Part shown: positions 39,675-48,758 of the stretch, piece by piece
Position numbering within the stretch: position 1 is the first letter of the stretch
Layout of the letters: each line of letters opens with the position of its first letter
DNA from: Pseudomonas pohangensis
Lineage (GTDB): Bacteria; Pseudomonadota; Gammaproteobacteria; Pseudomonadales; Pseudomonadaceae
Length of the DNA: 64,000 bases
NCBI RefSeq assembly: GCF_900105995.1
Contig: NZ_LT629785.1
Span: forward strand, 3,534,001 to 3,598,000
Reading direction: 5' to 3'
Translations under genes and position numbers: made by a program
The notes under the pieces: generated by a model
The model's database searches: none
Seen by the model: only the letters and a program-made list of their open reading frames with translations
What the model was told of the DNA's origin: nothing

Positions 39675-41729
39675 TTAACCGAGCAGCGAAATATCCGCAA
39701 CGCCGAGGAACAGCCCGCGCAACTTGGCCAGCAGGGCATAACGGTTGGCGCGCACGGCCGGATCTTCGGCATTCACCAGCACTTCCTCGAAGAAGGCATC
39801 CACCGGCTCGCGCAAGCCTGCCAGAAGCTCCAGGGCCGCGCGATAACGGCGTTCGGCAGCCAGCGGTTGCACGGCATGGTCGGCTTGCTGGATGGCAGAG
39901 TAGAGGCTGAACTCTTTCGGATTGTCGAAGTAATGCGCCTCCACGCTGCTGGCAACAGTGCCATCGGCCTTGCCCAGCAGGTTGGAAACGCGCTTGTTGG
40001 CGGCGGCCAGTGCTGCGGCCTCCGGCAACTGGCGGAACAGCTGCACCGCCTGTACCCGCTGATCAAAATCCAGCGGTGCGGTTGGTCCGACTGCACGCAC
40101 GGACTGGTACACGGCGATGTCCACGCCTTCATCCTCGTAGCGGGCGCGCAGGCGATCAAAGATGAAGTCCAGTACCTGCAGGGCCAGGCCGTCTGCCTTG
40201 ACCTTGTCGGCATAGAGGTTGATGGCAAATGCCAGCGCTTCGGCCAGATCCAGATCCAGTTTTTTCTCGATCAGGATACGCAGCACACCAAGGGCGGCAC
40301 GGCGCAAGGCATAGGGGTCCTTGGAGCCGGTCGGCAGCATGCCGATGCCGAAGATGCCGACCAGGGTATCGAGCTTGTCAGCCACGGCGACAGCCGCACC
40401 GGTCAGGGTTTTTGGCAGTTCTGCACCTGCCCCGCGCGGCATGTACTGCTCGTTGAGGGCCCGGGCCACGTCATCATGCTCACCATCATGCAGGGCGTAG
40501 TAGTAACCGGCGATGCCCTGCATCTCGGGAAACTCGCCAACCATTTCACTGGCCAGGTCGCATTTGCAGAGGATGCCGGCGCGGGCTGCGCGGGTGGTGT
40601 CGCCGCCGATGCGTTCGGCAATGAACGCGGCGAGTGCCGAGACCCGCTCGGCCTTGTTGAACACGCTGCCCAGCTGGGCCTGAAACACCACGCTGGCCAG
40701 ACGCTGGTTGCGCTGCTCCAGTGGCTGGCGTTTGTCCTGCTTGAAGAAGAACTCGGCATCGGTCAGGCGCGGGCGTACCACCTTCTCGTTGCCGGCAACG
40801 ATTTGCGCCGGGTCCCTGGATTCGATATTGGCCACGGTGATAAAGCGCGGCAGCAGCTTGCCGTTACCATCGAGCAGGCAGAAGTACTTCTGGTTGTCCT
40901 GCATGGTGGTGATCAGCGCTTCCTGCGGCACTTCGAGGAAGCGCTCCTCGAAGGAGCACACCAGCGGCACCGGCCATTCGACCAGCGCGCTGACTTCATC
41001 CAGCAGTGCCGGCGGGACGATGGCGCTGCCCTGCTCTGCGGCGGCCAGTTCGGCCACGCGCTGGCTGATCAGTTCGCGGCGCTCGGCAAAATCGGCGATC
41101 ACATAGGCACTGCGCAGGTCTTCGGCATAGCTGGCGGGGCTGGAAATCCGCACTTCATGGTTGGCATGGAAGCGATGGCCACGGGACACCCGGCCAGCCT
41201 GCTGGGCGAGGATTTCACAGTCGATCACCTGGTCGCCGAAGAGCATCACCAGCCATTGGCTGGGTCGTACGAATTCGGTCTTGCGGGCACCCCAGCGCAT
41301 GCGCTTGGGGATCGGCAGGTCATTCAGCGCGGTTTCGACAATCCCCGGCAGCAGGCTGCTGGCGGCTTGTCCGGCTATGGTCTGGCTGAACCTGAGTTTC
41401 TGTCCACTCTGGTCGATCTGCGCCAGTTCGACGCCACACTTGCGGGCGAAGCCCAGAGCAGCCTGGGTAGGCTGGCCTTGCTTGTCGAAGGCGGCCTGCA
41501 GCGGCGGGCCGTCGAGGTTGAGCGTGCGGTCGGGCTGTTGTGCGGCCAGCTGGCCGACCAGCACCGCCAAGCGACGCGGAGCGGCATACACGCGGGCGCT
41601 GGAATATTCCAGACCGGCAGCTTTGAGGCCCTTCTCGATTCCGCCAAGGAAAGCCTCAGCCAGATTTTTCAGTGCTTTGGGTGGCAGCTCTTCGGTGCCG
41701 AGTTCAACCAGGAAATCTTCAGTCCGCAT
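39675..41729 (-). CDS. glyS: Glycyl-tRNA synthetase beta subunit
   Basis: The 684-residue subunit starts MRTEDFLVELGTEELPPKAL, the standard N-terminus, and contains the HD-like and anticodon-binding regions toward the C-terminus. QDNQKYFCLLDGNGKL and DPYALRRAALGVLRI are family signatures. With GlyQ it forms the tetrameric bacterial glycyl-tRNA synthetase. Its ATG shares one base with the glyQ stop (TAATG), implying coupled translation. Confidence 0.97.
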   Translation of the reverse strand: MRTEDFLVELGTEELPPKALKNLAEAFLGGIEKGLKAAGLEYSSARVYAAPRRLAVLVGQLAAQQPDRTLNLDGPPLQAAFDKQGQPTQAALGFARKCGVELAQIDQSGQKLRFSQTIAGQAASSLLPGIVETALNDLPIPKRMRWGARKTEFVRPSQWLVMLFGDQVIDCEILAQQAGRVSRGHRFHANHEVRISSPASYAEDLRSAYVIADFAERRELISQRVAELAAAEQGSAIVPPALLDEVSALVEWPVPLVCSFEERFLEVPQEALITTMQDNQKYFCLLDGNGKLLPRFITVANIESRDPAQIVAGNEKVVRPRLTDAEFFFKQDKRQPLEQRNQRLASVVFQAQLGSVFNKAERVSALAAFIAERIGGDTTRAARAGILCKCDLASEMVGEFPEMQGIAGYYYALHDGEHDDVARALNEQYMPRGAGAELPKTLTGAAVAVADKLDTLVGIFGIGMLPTGSKDPYALRRAALGVLRILIEKKLDLDLAEALAFAINLYADKVKADGLALQVLDFIFDRLRARYEDEGVDIAVYQSVRAVGPTAPLDFDQRVQAVQLFRQLPEAAALAAANKRVSNLLGKADGTVASSVEAHYFDNPKEFSLYSAIQQADHAVQPLAAERRYRAALELLAGLREPVDAFFEEVLVNAEDPAVRANRYALLAKLRGLFLGVADISLLG

Positions 41730-42676
41730 TATTCGGCCTCCTTCAACTGGGCCAGTACTTCATCGCGCAATTCGGCGGTGGCCATGGGGAAGCCGAGTTT
41801 GGCGCGGGCCAGCAGGTAGCTCTGGGCGATGCTGCGTGACAGCGTACGCACGCGCAGGATGTACTGCTGGCGCGCGGTCACCGAAATGGCGCGGCGGGCA
41901 TCCAGCAGGTTGAAACTGTGCGAGGCCTTGATCACCATTTCATAGGCCGGCAGCGGCAGTTGCAGCTGCATCAGGCGGTTGGCTTCGGACTCGTAGAAGT
42001 CGAACAGTTCGAACAGCTTGTCGATGTTGGCGTGTTCGAAGTTGAAGGTGGACTGCTCCACTTCGTTCTGATGGAACACATCACCATAGGTAACCTTGCC
42101 GAACGGGCCGTCGGAGTAGACCAGGTCATACACCGAGTCGACGCCCTGCAGGTACATGGCCAGGCGTTCCAGGCCGTAGGTGATCTCGCCGGTCACCGGG
42201 TAGCACTCGACTCCGCCGACCTGCTGGAAGTAGGTGAACTGGGTGACTTCCATGCCATTCAGCCAGACTTCCCAGCCCAGCCCCCAGGCACCGAGGGTCG
42301 GTGACTCCCAGTTGTCCTCGACGAAACGGATATCGTGCACCAGGGTGTCGACGCCGATACGCCGCAGAGACTCCAGATACAGGTCCTGGATATTGTCCGG
42401 ATTGGGCTTGAGCACCACCTGGAACTGGTAGTAATGCTGCAGGCGGTTGGGGTTCTCGCCGTAACGGCCGTCGGCCGGGCGCCGCGAGGGTTGCACGTAG
42501 GCGGCGTTCCAGGTTTCCGGGCCGATGGCGCGCAGGAAGGTCGCGGTATGGAAGGTGCCGGCACCCATCTCCATGTCGTAGGGCTGCAGGATCACGCAGC
42601 CTTGCTCGGCCCAATAGCTTTGCAGGGCGAGGATCAGTCCTTGGAAGGTGCTAACGTCGGGCGTAGTCTGGGTCAC
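41729..42676 (-). CDS. glyQ: Glycyl-tRNA synthetase alpha subunit
   Basis: The 315-residue class II synthetase subunit has VSTFQGLILALQSYWAEQG near the N-terminus and the catalytic core PYDMEMGAGTFHTATFLRA and AAYVQPSRRPADGRYGENP. Length with a GTG start at 42676 (VTQTTPDV) equals that of the P. aeruginosa protein; longer frames would run into the divergent tag gene. First gene of the glyQ-glyS-gmhB-plsC run. Confidence 0.96.
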   Translation of the reverse strand: MTQTTPDVSTFQGLILALQSYWAEQGCVILQPYDMEMGAGTFHTATFLRAIGPETWNAAYVQPSRRPADGRYGENPNRLQHYYQFQVVLKPNPDNIQDLYLESLRRIGVDTLVHDIRFVEDNWESPTLGAWGLGWEVWLNGMEVTQFTYFQQVGGVECYPVTGEITYGLERLAMYLQGVDSVYDLVYSDGPFGKVTYGDVFHQNEVEQSTFNFEHANIDKLFELFDFYESEANRLMQLQLPLPAYEMVIKASHSFNLLDARRAISVTARQQYILRVRTLSRSIAQSYLLARAKLGFPMATAELRDEVLAQLKEAE

Positions 42677-42757
42677 GAATTTCACCGCTGTCGAGGCTTG
42701 TGCGTAAAGCCGCGCAGTATACCCGATGAATTCCGCGCAATCCGCATGGAGGGCCTT

Positions 42758-43312
42758 ATGCCACGCTGCTTCTGGTGTACCGATGATCCGTTGTACATCG
42801 CTTACCACGATCAGGAGTGGGGGGTGCCGCTACGCGACCCGCAGCGGCTGTTCGAATTGCTGCTGCTGGAAGGCTTTCAGGCCGGTTTGTCGTGGATCAC
42901 CGTGCTGAAGAAGCGTGCGCGCTACCGCGAGGTGCTGTTCGGCTTCGATGTACAGCGTCTGGCACAGATGAGCGATGCCGAGATCGACGAGCGCTTGCAG
43001 GATCCGGGGATCATCCGCAATCGCCTGAAATTGCGTGCGGCACGCCAGAATGCGCGGGCCTGGCTGCAGCTGGAGGATCCGGTGGCACTGCTCTGGTCGT
43101 TTGTCGGCGGGCAGCCGCAGGTCAATCATTTTCGCCAGCGTAGCGAGATCCCGACGCAGACCGAACAGGCAGTGGCCATGAGCAAGGCATTGAAAAAAGC
43201 CGGCTTTACCTTTGTCGGCCCGACCATCTGTTATGCCTATATGCAGGCCGCCGGCATGGTCATGGACCACACCACCGATTGCGACCGCTATGCAGCGCTG
43301 GTATCGGCCTGA
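42758..43312 (+). CDS. tag: DNA-3-methyladenine glycosylase I
   Basis: The 184-residue protein removes 3-methyladenine from alkylated DNA. It shows the Tag zinc and substrate signatures: RCFWCTDDPLYIAYHDQEWG at the N-terminus, FQAGLSWITVLKKR, and C-terminal VGPTICYAYMQAAGMVMDHT. The ATG at 42758 has GGAGG 6 nt upstream, so the upstream ATG at 42746 is not favoured. It is divergent from glyQ with an 81-bp gap. Confidence 0.95.
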   Translation: MPRCFWCTDDPLYIAYHDQEWGVPLRDPQRLFELLLLEGFQAGLSWITVLKKRARYREVLFGFDVQRLAQMSDAEIDERLQDPGIIRNRLKLRAARQNARAWLQLEDPVALLWSFVGGQPQVNHFRQRSEIPTQTEQAVAMSKALKKAGFTFVGPTICYAYMQAAGMVMDHTTDCDRYAALVSA

Positions 43313-43393
43313 ACCGTCAGGCCTGCATTTAGCCGTGAAGCGCCGTCCTGCGATTGCGTAGAATGGGCAGGCAAATAAACCGGGAGTGCATTG

Positions 43394-44281
43394 ATGGAAA
43401 AGCTCAAAGGCGCGGTGGCAGTCGGATTTCTCCGCCTGTTTGCCTTGTTGCCCTGGCGTGCGGTGCAGGCAGTAGGTGCCGGGCTCGGCTGGCTGATGTG
43501 GAAAATCCCCAGCCGCTCACGCGACGTGGTGCATATCAACCTGAGCAAGTGTTTTCCTGAGCTCGGCCCGCAAGCGCTGCAACAGCTGGAGAAGCAGACC
43601 CACCGTGACATCGGCAAGTTGCTGGCGGAAAGCGCCTGCGCCTGGATCTGGCCAGCGGATAAAACCCTCAAGCTGATTCGCCAGGTCGAGGGTCTGGAGG
43701 TCATGCAGCAGGCCCTGGCCAGCGGCAAGGGCGTGATCGGTATTGCCACGCACATCGGCAACTGGGAAGTGCTCAACCATTACTTCTGCTCGCTGTGCAA
43801 TCCGATCATTTTCTACCGGCCGCCCAAGCTCAAGGCGCTCGATGAGCTGTTGCAGCAACAGCGCGTCCAGCTCGGCAACCGCGTGGCACCGTCGACCAAG
43901 GAAGGTATCCTCAGCGTGATCAAGGAGGTCCGCCGCGGTGGCGTGGTGGGCATTCCGGCCGATCCGGAGCCGGCTCTTTCCAGTGGCTTGTTTGTACCGT
44001 TCTGCGGGATTCAGGCGCTTACCAGCAAGTTCGTGCCGGGCATGCTCGCCGGTGGCAAGGCGACCGCCTTCTTCATCAACGGCTTTCGCCTGGAGGATGG
44101 CTCCGGCTTCAAGGTGGTCATCGAGGCGGCACCGGAGGCGATGTACAGCGAGGATGTCGAGGTTTCGACGGCGGCCATGAGTGGCATGGTGGAAAAATAC
44201 GTGCGCGCCTATCCGAGCCAGTACCTGTGGAGCATGAAGCGCTTCAAGAAGCGTCCTGAAGGAGAACCGCGCTGGTATTGA
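43394..44281 (+). CDS. lpxL: Lipid A biosynthesis acyltransferase (LpxL/HtrB family)
   Basis: The 295-residue inner-membrane protein adds a secondary acyl chain to lipid A. One N-terminal hydrophobic segment (about residues 10-38) precedes the conserved SRDVVHINLSKCFPE region, and the active-site motif is ATHIGNWE (H-X4-E). The ATG at 43394 follows GGGAG by 9 nt. In P. aeruginosa the gene after tag is a late acyltransferase of the same length. Which acyl chain it adds is not evident here. Confidence 0.88.
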   Translation: MEKLKGAVAVGFLRLFALLPWRAVQAVGAGLGWLMWKIPSRSRDVVHINLSKCFPELGPQALQQLEKQTHRDIGKLLAESACAWIWPADKTLKLIRQVEGLEVMQQALASGKGVIGIATHIGNWEVLNHYFCSLCNPIIFYRPPKLKALDELLQQQRVQLGNRVAPSTKEGILSVIKEVRRGGVVGIPADPEPALSSGLFVPFCGIQALTSKFVPGMLAGGKATAFFINGFRLEDGSGFKVVIEAAPEAMYSEDVEVSTAAMSGMVEKYVRAYPSQYLWSMKRFKKRPEGEPRWY

Positions 44282-44311
44282 TCCGGCGCGGCAGCAGGCT
44301 TCAGGTGCGGG

Positions 44312-45685
44312 TCAGAAGAAGGCCAGGCCGACCTGGAACAACCGCTCGATCTCGCGAATGTATTTCTTGTCCACCAGGAACATGATCACATGGTCACCGG
44401 ACAGGATCAGCGTGTCATCGTGGGCAATCAGCACTTCATCTTCGCGGATGATGGCGCCGATGGTGGTGCCCGGCGGCAAGCTGATCTGTTCAATCATGCG
44501 CCCGACTACCTTGCTCGATTTGGCATCGCCATGGGCGACCACTTCGATGGCCTCGGCAGCACCGCGACGCAGGGAGTGCACGCTGGCGATGTCGCCGCGG
44601 CGTACGTGGGTCAGCAGGGTGCCGATCGTGGCCAACTGCGGACTGATGGCGATGTCGATTTCGCCACCCTGCACCAGGTCAACGTAGGCCGGATTGTTGA
44701 TCAGGGTCATCACCTTCTTCGCACCCAGACGCTTGGCCAGCAGTGACGACATGATGTTGGCTTCATCGTCGTTGGTCAGGGCGAGGAAAATATCGGCGTC
44801 GCTGATGTTCTCTTCGACCAGCAGATCGCGATCCGACGAGCTGCCTTGCAGCACCACGGTATTGTTCAGCGACTCCGACAGTGCCCGGCAGCGCGCCGGA
44901 CTCTTTTCGATGATCTTCACCTGATAGCGGTTTTCGATGGCTTCGGCCAGGCGTTCGCCAATGTTGCCACCGCCGGCAATCACGATGCGTTTGTAGTTTT
45001 CATCGAGCCGGCGCAACTCGCCCATGACGGCGCGGATATGCGCCTTGGCGGCAATGAAGAACACCTCGTCATCGGCCTCGATGACCGTGTCGCCCTTGGG
45101 CATGATGGCGCGATTGCGGCGGAAGATCGCCGCGACCCGGGTATCCACTTTCGGCATGTGCTCGCGCAGGGCGCGCAAGCCGTGGCCGACCAGCGGACCG
45201 CCGTAGTAGGCGCGGACACCGACCAGCTGGGCTTTGCCGTCGGCAAAATCGATAACCTGCAACGCGCCGGGATATTCGATCAGGCGCTTGATGTAGTTGG
45301 TTACTACCTGTTCCGGGCTGATCAGCACATCAACCGGAATGGCGTCGTTGTCGAACAGTCCGGCGCGGGTCAGATAGGCGGATTCGCGCACGCGGGCGAT
45401 CTTGGTCGGGGTGTTGAACAGGGTGTAGGCCACCTGACAGGCGAGCATGTTGGTCTCGTCGCTGCTGGTGACGGCTACCAGCATGTCGGCATCATCCGCA
45501 CCGGCCTGGCGCAGGATGGTGGGAAACGAGCCGCGACCGACCACCGTGCGGATATCCAGGCGGTCGCCGAGATCGCGCAGGCGATCACCATCGGTATCCA
45601 CCACGGTAATGTCGTTGGCTTCGCCGGCGAGGTGTTCTGCCAGCGTGCCGCCAACCTGGCCAGCACCGAGAATGATGATCTTCAC
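44312..45685 (-). CDS. trkA: Trk potassium uptake regulatory subunit TrkA
   Basis: The 457-residue cytoplasmic protein has two RCK units, each with a Rossmann NAD loop: IIILGAGQVGGTLAEHLAG at the start and IVIAGGGNIGERLAEAIE around residue 232. It gates the TrkH/TrkG K+ channel in response to nucleotides. The GTG start at 45685 (VKIIIL) gives the full family length; the frame stays open 26 codons upstream without support. It follows rsmB by 23 bp. Confidence 0.96.
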   Translation of the reverse strand: MKIIILGAGQVGGTLAEHLAGEANDITVVDTDGDRLRDLGDRLDIRTVVGRGSFPTILRQAGADDADMLVAVTSSDETNMLACQVAYTLFNTPTKIARVRESAYLTRAGLFDNDAIPVDVLISPEQVVTNYIKRLIEYPGALQVIDFADGKAQLVGVRAYYGGPLVGHGLRALREHMPKVDTRVAAIFRRNRAIMPKGDTVIEADDEVFFIAAKAHIRAVMGELRRLDENYKRIVIAGGGNIGERLAEAIENRYQVKIIEKSPARCRALSESLNNTVVLQGSSSDRDLLVEENISDADIFLALTNDDEANIMSSLLAKRLGAKKVMTLINNPAYVDLVQGGEIDIAISPQLATIGTLLTHVRRGDIASVHSLRRGAAEAIEVVAHGDAKSSKVVGRMIEQISLPPGTTIGAIIREDEVLIAHDDTLILSGDHVIMFLVDKKYIREIERLFQVGLAFF

Positions 45686-45708
45686 GGTAGTACTCCTGTA
45701 GGGCGGTT

Positions 45709-47061
45709 TCAGGCCGCCGGCGAATCGGTGGGCGTTGACCCACCCTGTAAGATTTCCGGGCATGCTGCGCTTTTTTGCAGCGCAGCGTAGTAGAACCCGT
45801 CGTGACCGTTTATCTGTGGCAGCAACTGCCGTCCATGCGCTTGGGCGATACCGAAGGAGCCTGCAATACCCAGCTCCCGGGCATCCGCGGTACGCGCCAG
45901 GAAACGGGCAATATTGTCACTGTTTTCCTCCGGCAGCACGGAGCAGGTGGCGTACAGCAGGATGCCTCCCACTTCCAGCGTAGGCCAGAGCGCATCCAGC
46001 AGCTCGCCCTGCAGCTGTGCCAGTGCGCTGATATCCGTTGCTTGCCGGGTGATTTTTATGTCCGGGTGGCGACGGATCACACCGGTCGCCGAGCAGGGCG
46101 CATCGAGCAGAATGCGCTGAAAAGGTTGCCCGTCCCACCAGACCTTGGTCGCACGCGCATCACCAGCGAGCAGCTGTGCTGACAGCTGCAGCCGCTGCAG
46201 GTTTTCGCGCACACGCTGCAGGCGCTTCTCCTCCAGATCCAGCGCCACCACGCCGGCCAGCTGCGGCTGCAGCTCCAGCAGATGGCAGGTCTTGCCGCCG
46301 GGCGCGCAACAGGCGTCGAGCACGCGCTGGCCGGGGGCCAGCTGCAGCAGGCTGGCGGCCAGTTGCGCGGCTTCGTCCTGCACACTGACCCGGCCTTCGG
46401 CAAAGCCCGGCAGGCTGGGTACGTCGCAGGCTTCCAGCAGGCGAATGCCTTCCGCGGAAAAGCTGCAGGCCTGTGCCGGGATACCGGCATCGTCCAGTTG
46501 TTGCAGATAGGCAGCGCGGCTGATGACGCGCTGGTTGCTGCGCAGGATCAGCGGCGGGTGGGCGTTATTCGCCTGACAGATGCTTTCCCAGTGTTCCGGC
46601 CAGGCGGCTTTCAGGGCCTTTTGCAGCCAGCGCGGGTGGGCAGTGCGCACTACCGGGTCGTTTTCCATCTGGCTCAGCAGCGCACTGCCATCGCGCTGTG
46701 CGGCACGCAACACGGCATTCAGCAAGCCTCTGGCCCAGGGCTTTTTCAAGCTGGCCGCGCAGGCTACGGTTTCGCTGATGGCGGCGTGCGGCGGGATGCG
46801 CGTATAGAACAGCTGATACAGGCCAACCAGCAGCAACGCCTCGACATCCCGGTCTCCGGCTTTCAGCGGCTTTTCCAGCAATCTGTCGAGCAGCAGGCTC
46901 AGTCTGGGCTGCCAGCGCGCCGTACCAAAGGCCAGGTCCTGCGTCAGCGCACGATCCCGTGCGGCGACCTTGTCCAGTTGCGCTGGCAGGCTGCTGCCCA
47001 GCGAAGCCTTGCGGGCGAGGACGGCGCCAAGGGCGCGGGCAGCGGCAAGCCGGGGATTCAC
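45709..47061 (-). CDS. rsmB: 16S rRNA m5C967 methyltransferase RsmB
   Basis: The 450-residue protein has an N-terminal NusB-like RNA-binding domain (MNPRLAAARALGAVL to about residue 140) and a C-terminal SAM domain with LDACCAPGGKTCHLLEL (SAM loop), the catalytic-Cys motif DAPCSATGVIRRHPD, and the ATCSVLPEEN motif with a second Cys. Starts with GTG overlapping the fmt stop by four bases (GTGA). Part of def-fmt-rsmB-trkA. Confidence 0.96.
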   Translation of the reverse strand: MNPRLAAARALGAVLARKASLGSSLPAQLDKVAARDRALTQDLAFGTARWQPRLSLLLDRLLEKPLKAGDRDVEALLLVGLYQLFYTRIPPHAAISETVACAASLKKPWARGLLNAVLRAAQRDGSALLSQMENDPVVRTAHPRWLQKALKAAWPEHWESICQANNAHPPLILRSNQRVISRAAYLQQLDDAGIPAQACSFSAEGIRLLEACDVPSLPGFAEGRVSVQDEAAQLAASLLQLAPGQRVLDACCAPGGKTCHLLELQPQLAGVVALDLEEKRLQRVRENLQRLQLSAQLLAGDARATKVWWDGQPFQRILLDAPCSATGVIRRHPDIKITRQATDISALAQLQGELLDALWPTLEVGGILLYATCSVLPEENSDNIARFLARTADARELGIAGSFGIAQAHGRQLLPQINGHDGFYYAALQKSAACPEILQGGSTPTDSPAA

Positions 47062-48002
47062 AGATCGAAGCTCCGGCCCACGGCAAATTGCTCCTGACGG
47101 CTATTGAGCAGATCAGCGAAGGCCAGCGGTTTGCCGCCGGGAAGCTGCAGCCGGGTCAGGCACAGGGCGCCACTGCCGCAGGCAACGGTGAGGCCCTGTT
47201 TGCTGGCCTGCAGAATGGTTCCGGGCGCGCCGGTGCCCTCGCCCGGACAGGCATTGAGCACTTTCAGCGTCTCGCCAGCGAGCAGCGCGTGACTCACCGG
47301 CCAGGGGTAGAAGGCACGGATCTGCCGCTCCAGCTCGACGGCCGGGCGCTGCCAGTTGATGCGCGCTTCTTCCTTGTTCAGCTTGTGGGCGTAGGTGGCG
47401 AGCGTATCGTCCTGTTGCTGGCCGGCGAGTGTGCCCTGCGCCAGCGGACCGATAGCCTCGGCCATGGCCCGGGCGCCCAGCAAGGCCAGACGGTCATGCA
47501 GGCTGGCGGCGTTATCTTCCGCACGGATCGGGGTGGTGACCTTGCGCAGCATGGGGCCGGTATCCAGGCCTGCTTCCATCTGCATCAGGGTGACACCGCT
47601 TTGCTCATCGCCGGCCTCGATGGCGCGCTGGATCGGTGCTGCACCACGCCAGCGCGGCAGCAGCGAAGCATGACTGTTGATGCAGCCCAGAGGTGGAATA
47701 TCCAGCACGGCCTGCGGCAGGATCAGTCCGTAGGCCACCACCAGCAGCAAATCGGGTTGCAGTGCGGCCAGTTCGGCCTGGGCTGCCGGGTCGCGCAAGG
47801 TGGCCGGCTGCAAGACCGGGAGTCCGTGCTGTTGCGCCAGCAGCTTGACCGGGCTGGGCATCAGTTTGTGGCCACGTCCTGCCGGCCGGTCCGGCTGGGT
47901 GTAGACGGCAATCACCGGATGGCCGGCATCCAGCAAAGCCTGCAAGTGGCGGGCGGCAAACTCTGGCGTGCCGGCAAAAACGAGACGCAATGGCTTGGTC
48001 AT
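47058..48002 (-). CDS. fmt: Methionyl-tRNA formyltransferase
   Basis: The 314-residue enzyme formylates initiator Met-tRNA. The N-terminal formyltransferase domain contains LRLVFAGTPEFAARHLQALL and the catalytic stretch INSHASLLPRWRGAAPIQRA. A C-terminal OB-like tRNA-binding domain fills the remainder. It is 103 bp after def and overlaps rsmB. Confidence 0.97.
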   Translation of the reverse strand: MTKPLRLVFAGTPEFAARHLQALLDAGHPVIAVYTQPDRPAGRGHKLMPSPVKLLAQQHGLPVLQPATLRDPAAQAELAALQPDLLLVVAYGLILPQAVLDIPPLGCINSHASLLPRWRGAAPIQRAIEAGDEQSGVTLMQMEAGLDTGPMLRKVTTPIRAEDNAASLHDRLALLGARAMAEAIGPLAQGTLAGQQQDDTLATYAHKLNKEEARINWQRPAVELERQIRAFYPWPVSHALLAGETLKVLNACPGEGTGAPGTILQASKQGLTVACGSGALCLTRLQLPGGKPLAFADLLNSRQEQFAVGRSFDL

Positions 48003-48105
48003 GGATTCTCTTGGGGAGTAGGTTCCGGGCGCGCCGGGCAGAGCTAGGTGATCAGGACCGGTGAACGCTTGAAAGCCCGGCGCCGACGTTCAACGGCGGT
48101 TTTGC

Positions 48106-48612
48106 TCACGCCTGCTGCCGATGCTGCTTTTCCAGTTTCTTCTTGATCCGGTCACGCTTGAGGGTGGAAAGATAGTCGACAAACAGCTTGCCGTTGAGGT
48201 GGTCGCATTCATGCTGGATGCATACCGCGAGCAGACCTTCGGCGATCAGCTCGAAGGCCTCGCCGTTGCGATCCAGCGCATTGATCCTGACCTTTTGCGG
48301 GCGTTCGACGTTCTCGTAGAAGCCGGGAACCGACAGGCAGCCTTCCTGATACTGCTCCAGCTCGTCAGTCAGTACGGTAAATTCCGGGTTGATGAAAACC
48401 AGCGGCTCGCTGTTGTCTTCGCTGAGATCCATCACCACCAGGCGTTTGTGTACATTCACCTGACTGGCCGCAAGTCCGATACCCGGTGCGGCATACATGG
48501 TCTCGAACATGTCGTCGATCAGTTGCCGCAAGGCATCATCCACTACCTCGACCGGCTTGGCTTTGGTCCGCAGTCGGGGGTCAGGAAATTCCAGAATGTT
48601 CAAGATTGCCAT
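48106..48612 (-). CDS. def: Peptide deformylase
   Basis: The 168-residue metalloprotease removes the N-formyl group from nascent proteins. All three motifs are present: GIGLAASQVN (residues about 45-54), EGCLSVPGF with the metal-binding Cys, and QHECDHLNG with the two His and the catalytic Glu. Its metal is usually Fe2+. It is divergent from tsaP and heads the def-fmt-rsmB-trkA run. Confidence 0.97.
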   Translation of the reverse strand: MAILNILEFPDPRLRTKAKPVEVVDDALRQLIDDMFETMYAAPGIGLAASQVNVHKRLVVMDLSEDNSEPLVFINPEFTVLTDELEQYQEGCLSVPGFYENVERPQKVRINALDRNGEAFELIAEGLLAVCIQHECDHLNGKLFVDYLSTLKRDRIKKKLEKQHRQQA

Positions 48613-48758
48613 ATGCGTTTGTGATGCACTTGTGGAATAAAGTCAAAAACCGCTGCTAAGATGATGAGCAGCATTGAAAAAACGGTTTGTTTCCGCGACC
48701 CCGAAGGGGCACCAAGCGGTCAATCCTCGCTAAGACACATAATAAAGGGATTCACCCC

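Noticed and set aside
39867..41819. 650-codon open frame on the plus strand opposite glyS
   Set aside because: Shadow of glyS; no recognisable domain or ribosome-binding site.
42677..42808. Longer glyQ start at 42808
   Set aside because: It would overlap the divergent tag start, and the GTG at 42676 matches the usual GlyQ N-terminus and length.
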